A stretch of 64,000 nucleotides of DNA from Paenibacillus tyrphae (GTDB lineage: Bacteria > Bacillota > Bacilli > Paenibacillales > NBRC-103111): contig NZ_JAMZAW010000027.1 in NCBI RefSeq assembly GCF_024158745.1, positions 1 to 64,000 of the forward strand, written 5' to 3'. A program made the translations under genes and the position numbers. Below are positions 58,485 through 64,000 of the stretch, piece after piece. Numbering within the stretch: the stretch's first letter is position 1; every line of letters begins with the position of its first letter. The notes under the pieces were generated by a model. The model was not told the DNA's origin and did not search any database. It saw nothing but the letters and a program-made list of their open reading frames with translations.

Positions 58485-58505
58485 TTTGACGTTATTCCCT
58501 AATAG

Positions 58506-59078
58506 GAGAGAAACTTAGGGAAAGCATTAGGGGAGAATGCGGATTTCGAAAGTACCACTCGCATATTTGAGAAGACGATCGTAGATTCGGAGCTTTTCTT
58601 GATCGCTATCGATGTGATTCATCGTATGAAAGAGGACTTCAAACAATTGGATCGGACCGATGACTTCGTTGCCTACGTATCTGCTGCGGATGGCGTTAGC
58701 GGAGACAATGAAAAACGCCGTTGGCCGTTTCTGCAACGGTTAGCGTCTTTAGGGCACGACACAGATAGAGGGGATGAGTCGATTAGACGGCTTGTAAAAG
58801 CCAAAGAGGGCATCAATTTTAATAGTGTTGCAACTGATTCTGGCGTAAGCAAAGCAACACTCTATAACAATCCTGAGATACGTGTGCGCATTGAATCGCT
58901 TCGTTAGCAGCAAGCTCAAGTGCCGACACCAAAACAAATTAAGCGAGAGATGGATGAAAACAACAAGGACGCCATCATTGCGTCGTTAAAACGAAAGATG
59001 AAGAAGCTCGAAGAAGAAAATAAAAAGTTGCGAGAACAACTTAAGTTTTCCTATGCGGAGGTCTATCAAAAGATTTGA
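58506..59078 (+). pseudogene. Tn554-type TnpC (DUF6262-like) relic with an in-frame stop
   Basis: An open frame from 58506 continues through ATG 58599 to a TAG at 58905-58907 and then in the same frame to TGA 59076-59078. The second half matches my memory of Tn554 TnpC proteins: I-N-F-N-S-V-A-T-D-S-G-V-S-K-A-T-L-Y-N-N, then, after the stop, P-T-P-K-Q-I-K-R and a coiled coil K-K-L-E-E-E-N-K-K-L-R-E-Q-L. The TAG stands where a lysine or glutamine is expected, so a nonsense mutation broke the gene. The first 90 codons (E-N-A-D-F-E-S-T-T-R-I-F-E-K) I cannot place; they may belong to a neighbouring fragment. No TnpA or TnpB integrase remains nearby. Confidence 0.6.
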
Positions 59079-59351
59079 GGGAATGTCTGTTAGCTTATTC
59101 AGCTAACGGGCAGCTTAGTTTAAGATCATACTCGGTGAACCGTATCACAAGTTGTGGTAAAGCAGAAAGTTGAGTTGAGAGTAGAAGCCGCAATGTTAAA
59201 AATTGCAGATTGTTGTTTAAGTTACGGGAGTCGACACACGTTGAATGCTACGTGAGGATTGAAAGGCTGAAAGATTGATGAATAAAGGGATGCAGGCGAT
59301 TCGCAAAGCTAATAATTTAGTGCGATCCTAATAAAAGCTGAGGTATATGTG

Positions 59352-60311
59352 ATGCCAAAAAACGATAATATGCTGGCAATCCTATGGATGCTGAATTCGG
59401 GTAAAATGACCGCAAAACAAATATCCGAAAAGTTAGAAATAAATATAAGGACAGTCTATCGGTATATTGATGCGCTAGGTGCCAGTGGAGTGCCTATAAT
59501 ATCCGACACTGGTCATAATGGCGGGTATAGCTTGTTGAATAATTTTATCAGAGCACCTCTGCTATTTGATATTGAAGAAAAAAAAGCACTTCTTCATGCT
59601 GCTGTTTTTGCAAAAGAAGCCGGATACCCTTTGAGTGAGGCATTAGGTAATGCGACATCCAAATTGAAAATGTATTCGAATCAGGAACAGGAAAGTGTTC
59701 TCAGCCGTCATTTAGCCGGATTTGAAGTTATAAACCGTATGGGAGACCCTTCTATTCAGCCAGTATTGGCGGAATTGGAGCAAGCTGTAGCAAACGAATT
59801 CTCTGTAGAAATTGATTATCGCACACGCCGTGATGATCAACCCAAGACTAGGGTGATAGATCCCTATGGAATGGTTTACTGGAACAATAAATGGTATATT
59901 GTTGCATTTTGCCACCTGAGAAATGAGATCCGCAGCTTTCGGGTAGAACGGATTTTACAAATCAAGCGTACTCAAAACATATTTAAGCGTTCCGAAGCTT
60001 TTTTGGCCCGGGAATTTTTTTTGCGAAATCTATTACCTGATTTAGTCGGCAAGGACGGGTTAATTGCTTTAATTATCGAAGGTAGGTCAGAGGCGTTGGA
60101 TGACTTATGCCTGCATTGGTTTTTGGGGCATCATCTGAAAGAGCGTACATCAAATCAAGCAATCTTTTTACTTGAGGAAAAATCAATTCATACCTATGTT
60201 CCTTATTTTCTCTTATCCTACGGGAAATCCATTCAAGTAATCGAACCACAGAGTTTGAAGGAAAAACTTGTTGGTGTTGTGTCGGAGTTAATGGAATATT
60301 ATCAACTTTAA
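59352..60311 (+). CDS. YafY-type HTH/WYL transcriptional regulator
   Basis: This 319-aa protein starts at ATG 59352 (GAGG 8 bases upstream). It has an N-terminal HTH_11 domain (T-A-K-Q-I-S-E-K-L-E-I-N-I-R-T-V-Y-R-Y-I near 20-40) followed by a WYL domain (D-P-Y-G-M-V-Y-W-N-N-K-W-Y-I-V-A-F-C near 175) and a WYL C-terminal extension. WYL regulators sense nucleic acid or small ligands. It lies 113 bases ahead of a DJ-1 gene with a terminator between, so it probably controls that gene or the following block. Confidence 0.9.
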   Translation: MPKNDNMLAILWMLNSGKMTAKQISEKLEINIRTVYRYIDALGASGVPIISDTGHNGGYSLLNNFIRAPLLFDIEEKKALLHAAVFAKEAGYPLSEALGNATSKLKMYSNQEQESVLSRHLAGFEVINRMGDPSIQPVLAELEQAVANEFSVEIDYRTRRDDQPKTRVIDPYGMVYWNNKWYIVAFCHLRNEIRSFRVERILQIKRTQNIFKRSEAFLAREFFLRNLLPDLVGKDGLIALIIEGRSEALDDLCLHWFLGHHLKERTSNQAIFLLEEKSIHTYVPYFLLSYGKSIQVIEPQSLKEKLVGVVSELMEYYQL

Positions 60312-60314
60312 TAG

Positions 60315-60341
60315 CTTCACTGACAGCGGATGTCAGTGAAG
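60315..60341 (+). terminator. Rho-independent terminator after the WYL regulator
   Basis: CTTCACTGACA at 60315-60325 and TGTCAGTGAAG at 60331-60341 form a perfect 11-bp stem with a 5-base loop, followed by TCATTTTAT. Confidence 0.85.
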
Positions 60342-60424
60342 TCATTTTATAATGATGATAATCATTGATTACCGATGGATGGTTGGTATCACTTGATGAA
60401 TTGTAAAATAAGGAGAACTTGCAA

Positions 60425-61051
60425 ATGAATAATACGGTATATCTTTATGTGTTTGACACAATGGCAGACTGGGAAATAGGCTACTTAACTGCCGAACTGA
60501 ACTCGGGAAGATATTATAAAAAGGGGCTGGCCCCATCAAAAATAGTTACCGTGGGAATTGATAAGACTCCAGTAACTACAATGGGCGGATTGAAAATACT
60601 GCCTGACATCAAATTGGATGAGTGCAGCATTGAAAGATCAGATCTATTGATTTTACCCGGTGGAGATACATGGACAGAAACCATTCACCACCCCCTCTTA
60701 AAAATCGCTGAGAGGTGTTTAAGGGAAGGTATATGGGTTGCAGCGATTTGTGGTGCTACAATGGGACTTGCCCAGACAGGATTGCTGAATTCACGTGGGC
60801 ATACAAGCAATGATCTGGAATACCTTAAAATGATCTGTCCCACTTATACAGGAGAAAAGTATTACAAAATGGAGTCTGCTGTAACTGATGGAAAACTGAT
60901 CACAGCATCTGGAATAGCTCCGTTGGAATTTTCTGCACACATCTTGAAAGCTTTGGATGTGTTTTCTCCAAAAACATTAGACGCCTGGTATAGCCTTAAT
61001 AAGACTAGTGATTCTAAATATTACTATGAGTTGATGAATTCAATACAATGA
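60425..61051 (+). CDS. DJ-1/PfpI family glutamine amidotransferase-like protein
   Basis: This 208-aa protein starts at ATG 60425 (AGGAG at 60411-60415). It has V-F-D-T-M-A-D-W-E near the N-terminus, L-L-I-L-P-G-G-D near 77, and the nucleophile cysteine in V-A-A-I-C-G-A-T near 110, a typical DJ-1/PfpI elbow. The family subgroup (YdeA/YoaZ-like) includes proteins linked to carbonyl stress. It differs clearly from the two paralogues at 51.8-54.4 kb. It follows a WYL regulator and precedes two broken VOC genes. Confidence 0.88.
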   Translation: MNNTVYLYVFDTMADWEIGYLTAELNSGRYYKKGLAPSKIVTVGIDKTPVTTMGGLKILPDIKLDECSIERSDLLILPGGDTWTETIHHPLLKIAERCLREGIWVAAICGATMGLAQTGLLNSRGHTSNDLEYLKMICPTYTGEKYYKMESAVTDGKLITASGIAPLEFSAHILKALDVFSPKTLDAWYSLNKTSDSKYYYELMNSIQ

Positions 61052-61079
61052 AGGTATCAGCATTTAAGGAGGAGTAAAA

Positions 61080-61603
61080 ATGACTGAAAGCATAAAAGAT
61101 ATGGGAGTGTCAGGTAAATATACAAGAATGGAACACCCAACGGCTTTACATCTATTACACCATTTATAACAGTGAAGAATCCTTCTGAAGCAATAGAGTT
61201 CTATAAAACTGTTTTCAATGCAAGGGTTAAGGATATTACTGAATATCCTGATGGAAATGGGAAAAAAATAATTGTTCATGCGGAATTAGATTTTGGAAAT
61301 GGTTTTTTACAGGTGGGAGCAGCGAATCCGACTTATAAATTGGCCTTGCCGCCAGATGAAGACAATGCGTGTTATTCTTTAGGAATTTACGTAATTAATG
61401 TTGACCAGGTATTTGAAAATGCGGTAGCAAGAGGAGCAAAAGTAAGGGAACCGGTTGCAAGCTTTGTTTCAGGTGATCGATTCGGAAGTATATTGGATCC
61501 TTTTGGAGTAAGATGGTCTATTATGACTAGGATTGAGGATTTGTCAGAAGAAGAAAGTAGTCGTAGGGTAGCTGAATGGGCCAAAAGCTTTAGTGGAGAA
61601 TAA
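61080..61603 (+). pseudogene. VOC (glyoxalase-fold) family protein, frameshifted near its start
   Basis: ATG 61080 follows AAGGAGGAG at a good distance and opens a frame that stops at 61167-61169 after 29 codons. From about 61128 a different frame reads G-T-P-N-G-F-T-S-I-T-P-F-I-T-V-K-N-P and continues in frame to 61603 as a complete VOC/PhnB-like domain (E-A-I-E-F-Y-K-T-V-F, then S-I-L-D-P-F-G-V-R-W). One base change near 61125-61135 would restore a protein of about 174 aa. Translation from GTG 61172 would give only a shortened domain. Confidence 0.7.
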
Positions 61604-61702
61604 ATGCAATAACTGTATTAAATAGTTGGCGAAAATAGAAACTTCAAAATTTTGAGGTTGAAAGCTTACTGTTGACCAATACCAATGTAAAGGAGAATTA
61701 CT

Positions 61703-62124
61703 ATGACCAAAGAATTATGGATCAATCTTCCAGTCAAAGACCTGAGCAAGTAAAAAGAGTTTTTCAGCAAAATCGGTTTCTCGCTTCATCCGCGTCATAT
61801 GAACAGCAGTGAGATGGCCGGCCTAGTCTAGTCATAGGCGATAAAAAGGTGATGGTGATGCTTTTTCCAGAGTCCGCTTTCAAAGGTTTTGCGGGAAATG
61901 AGATTGCCGATACAACGAAGGGAACCGAGGTGTTGTTTTCCATTGATGCGGCAAGCCCGGAAGAAGTAGATGAAATGGTACGCAAGGCTGTTAACGCGGG
62001 TGGTACTGTATATGGAGAGCCCGGATACAAGGACGTGTGGATGTACGGTGCCGGATTCGCCGATTTGGACGGCCATCGATGGAATGTGTTGTATATGGAT
62101 ATGGACAAGATGCCACATGAGTAA
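61703..62124 (+). pseudogene. Second VOC family protein, broken by stops and a frameshift
   Basis: ATG 61703 follows AAAGGAG and starts M-T-K-E-L-W-I-N-L-P-V-K-D-L-S-K, typical of VOC lactoylglutathione-lyase-like proteins. A TAA at 61751-61753 interrupts after 16 codons and the frame then continues K-E-F-F-S-K-I-G-F. A further stop and frame change occur near 61830, after which V-I-G-D-K-K-V-M-V-M-L-F and a C-terminal G-A-G-F-A-D-L-D-G-H-R-W-N-V run to 62124. It is non-functional unless the sequence is in error. Confidence 0.75.
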
Positions 62125-62534
62125 CAATGTGACTTAAAATATTCGTTCCACAGGAATTCTAACGGAGTACGATAGTTAAGCATAAAGGGTTCCACATATT
62201 AGTCATGTATAATATGTGGAACCCTTTATTATATCTGACTTTCCTAAATCTAGGTCTTGATAAACTCGGGAAATAAAGTATTAGACTGGCAACGCCCCGC
62301 TAAGCGAACGGGCAGTTTAATGAAACTTTCTAATTAATTGAATCGTATAATATTTAATTTGTTTGTGCCAGAACAACCAATTCTGGTAGGTTGCGAATGA
62401 TTGTCGAGACTTTTCTTAATTAAGCAGGCGGTAAGTCGGATGTAAAGTACTATAGAATTGACTGATCATGAAATTACACTCATACAAACTTTACTGGGCA
62501 ATTTCACATAATCAAAAAATGTAGGGGGAGCTGA
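62125..62534. other. Spacer without genes
   Basis: The only structured elements I see here are the hairpin at 62184-62227 and a short motif AACGGGCAGTTTA at 62307-62319 that also occurs, with one change, at 59105-59117. No open frame with a start and binding site is evident before the hydrolase gene at 62535. Confidence 0.5.
62184..62227. terminator. Perfect 18-bp inverted repeat, terminator
   Basis: The arm AAAGGGTTCCACATATTA at 62184-62201 recurs exactly inverted at 62210-62227 around an 8-base loop. The flanking A and T bases make it usable in both directions. Confidence 0.7.
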
Positions 62535-63905
62535 ATGAAGACAAAGCGCGAGCACTTGGAGGCCTTTTTGACCTCTATTCGTGAGCAGAATGCTGTTAAC
62601 GGTGCATTTTTAATCGCAGATCAAGGAGAAGTGTTGCTGAAGCAGACGATTGGACTGGCGGACTTTCGAAACGGTCGAATGCTTACTGTGGACTCTGTTT
62701 TTGAGCTGGCGTCACTTTCGAAGCCTATAACTGCCTTAGGGATTGTACTCCTATGGCAGAGCGGTAAGGTTGAACTTGATGATTTGGTGACGGCATGGAT
62801 ATCCAATTTTCCTTATTCGGATATTACGATACGACATTTGTTGGGGCATACATCCGGGCTGCCGGATTACATGGAATTGTTTTCTGAGCATTGGGACCGT
62901 TCTATCATCGCCACGAATCAAGACGTGTTAAACATGTTGATTCGGTATAAGCCTGAGTTGTTGTTCCCGTCTAACACTGGATGGATGTACAGCAATACAG
63001 GGTACGTCATACTGGCTTTATTAATTGAACGAATTTCTGGACAGACGTTTGCGGGTTTTTTAAAGGATCAACTCTTCGTACCCTTAGGAATGAACCAAAC
63101 GAGAGTATACAATCGGCGCAGCGAAGAAGAGGAGATTCCCGACTACGCCTACGGTTTTGTCTATTCCTTTGACGAGGCGGCTTTTGTATTACCCGATACT
63201 CTGAAGGAACTGGATTATGTACGGTATTTAGACGGAATTCAAGGTGACGGCACAGTGAACAGTACTCTGAATGATCTTCTGAAGTTAGATCAGGCTTTGT
63301 ACAGGGACGATTTCCTGGATGTTTCGTTACGTGAAGAGTTGTTTACACCAGTATTGATGAACAGCGATCAACCCTTCGAGTATGGATTGGGATGGATTAT
63401 TGAGAGAAAAGAGGGAATTGGTCGCGTCGTAAGCCATAACGGAGGATGGCCGGGCTATGCTACCATCATGAAACGATATATTGATCAAGACATGACGCTT
63501 ATTGTTTTGTTAAACACGGAGAAAGACCTTCAGTATAACCAGCAAGTGGTTGATGCGATGGAGCATATCCTGTGCGGTGAGGATTACGAGATTCCGCTGC
63601 CCTCGGCAGAGAGAATCATCGCTAAAGTCGATTCCTCTGTATACAAGCGTTATGCTGGGAGGTACCGGTTCAACAATGAATTGGCGGGGCAAGTTATATT
63701 CGCTGATGTAGTCGTGGAGGACGACCGGCTTTATATGCGACTCAATAACGGTATGCCTCTCGCAATGTATCCCCTGAACGACACTCGCTTTTTCTTTCGT
63801 GAGGACTTAGCGGAAGTGGAATTTGTGGGGGAAGAGAACGGAAGAGTTCAGTATTTATACTTTGGCAGCAATGATGAGATGGAACGGGCCGATCGCGAGA
63901 CCTGA
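62535..63905 (+). CDS. Serine beta-lactamase-like hydrolase (penicillin-binding-protein family)
   Basis: This 456-aa protein starts at ATG 62535 behind GGGGGAG. The beta-lactamase-type motifs are in order: SxxK as S-L-S-K near 61, Y-S-N near 152 and H-N-G-G near 300 in place of K-T-G. A C-terminal domain of about 110 residues (Y-A-G-R-Y-R-F-N-N-E-L) resembles the lipocalin-like extension of many PBP-related esterases. There is no signal peptide, so it is probably cytosolic. It is a distant relative of the broken gene at the left edge of the window. The substrate is unknown: D-aminopeptidase, esterase or lactamase activities all occur in this family. Confidence 0.9.
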   Translation: MKTKREHLEAFLTSIREQNAVNGAFLIADQGEVLLKQTIGLADFRNGRMLTVDSVFELASLSKPITALGIVLLWQSGKVELDDLVTAWISNFPYSDITIRHLLGHTSGLPDYMELFSEHWDRSIIATNQDVLNMLIRYKPELLFPSNTGWMYSNTGYVILALLIERISGQTFAGFLKDQLFVPLGMNQTRVYNRRSEEEEIPDYAYGFVYSFDEAAFVLPDTLKELDYVRYLDGIQGDGTVNSTLNDLLKLDQALYRDDFLDVSLREELFTPVLMNSDQPFEYGLGWIIERKEGIGRVVSHNGGWPGYATIMKRYIDQDMTLIVLLNTEKDLQYNQQVVDAMEHILCGEDYEIPLPSAERIIAKVDSSVYKRYAGRYRFNNELAGQVIFADVVVEDDRLYMRLNNGMPLAMYPLNDTRFFFREDLAEVEFVGEENGRVQYLYFGSNDEMERADRET

Positions 63906-64000
63906 CTAAGACCGTCGTTATGCTAATCGTTGAATATAATGATTAAACTAACGGAGTACTATATTTGAATGATAACAGCGGCAGTCTAAGACTTTATTTA

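Overview
The window looks like a chromosomal segment of a low-to-mid GC Gram-positive bacterium of the Paenibacillus / Brevibacillus type. I infer this from the strong AGGAGG-like ribosome binding sites, the frequent GTG/TTG starts, the gene families in the flanks, and a GC-rich megasynthase operon set in AT-richer flanking DNA. The genus is an inference, not a demonstration.

Region 1 (1-1866) holds the end of a frameshifted serine beta-lactamase-like gene and about 0.9 kb without a convincing gene.

Region 2 (1867-42812) is one tightly packed operon. It starts with two small genes of unknown function that together carry three copies of one domain. Five megasynthase genes follow. By domain order the line reads: fatty acyl-AMP ligase (FAAL)-ACP; KS-AT-ACP; C-A(Thr)-N-MT-PCP // C-A(Ser-like)-PCP; Cy-A(Cys)-PCP-oxidase // TubC docking; C-A(Glu/Gln-like, with an FkbM-type methyltransferase inserted)-PCP; KS-AT-ACP // C-A(beta-Ala-like)-PCP; KS-AT-dead KR-ACP // C-A(Thr-like)-N-MT-PCP-reductase. 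The last gene is a PLP-dependent aspartate decarboxylase of the PanP type, which would supply beta-alanine to the beta-Ala-like module. The predicted product is an N-acylated hybrid lipopeptide with a thiazole, two N-methyl residues, three unreduced malonyl units and an aldehyde (or alcohol) end. There is no thioesterase, epimerase, phosphopantetheinyl transferase or transporter in the operon.

Region 3 (42867-56655) holds ordinary accessory and regulatory genes: a putative beta-structured protein with its own promoter, a TetR/nitroreductase divergent pair with a large nested palindrome, an MFS exporter/LysR divergent pair, a WG-repeat/SMI1-like protein, a small membrane protein behind three copies of one palindromic operator, a three-gene operon with two DJ-1/PfpI proteins and a DUF2306-like membrane protein, and a divergent two-component system.

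Region 4 (56889-64000) is decayed accessory DNA: a frameshifted small secreted protein, an IS200/IS605-type tnpB element with its probable omega-RNA end, a Tn554-type TnpC relic with an in-frame stop, a YafY/WYL regulator with a DJ-1 protein, two broken VOC (glyoxalase-fold) genes, and a second, intact serine beta-lactamase-like gene.
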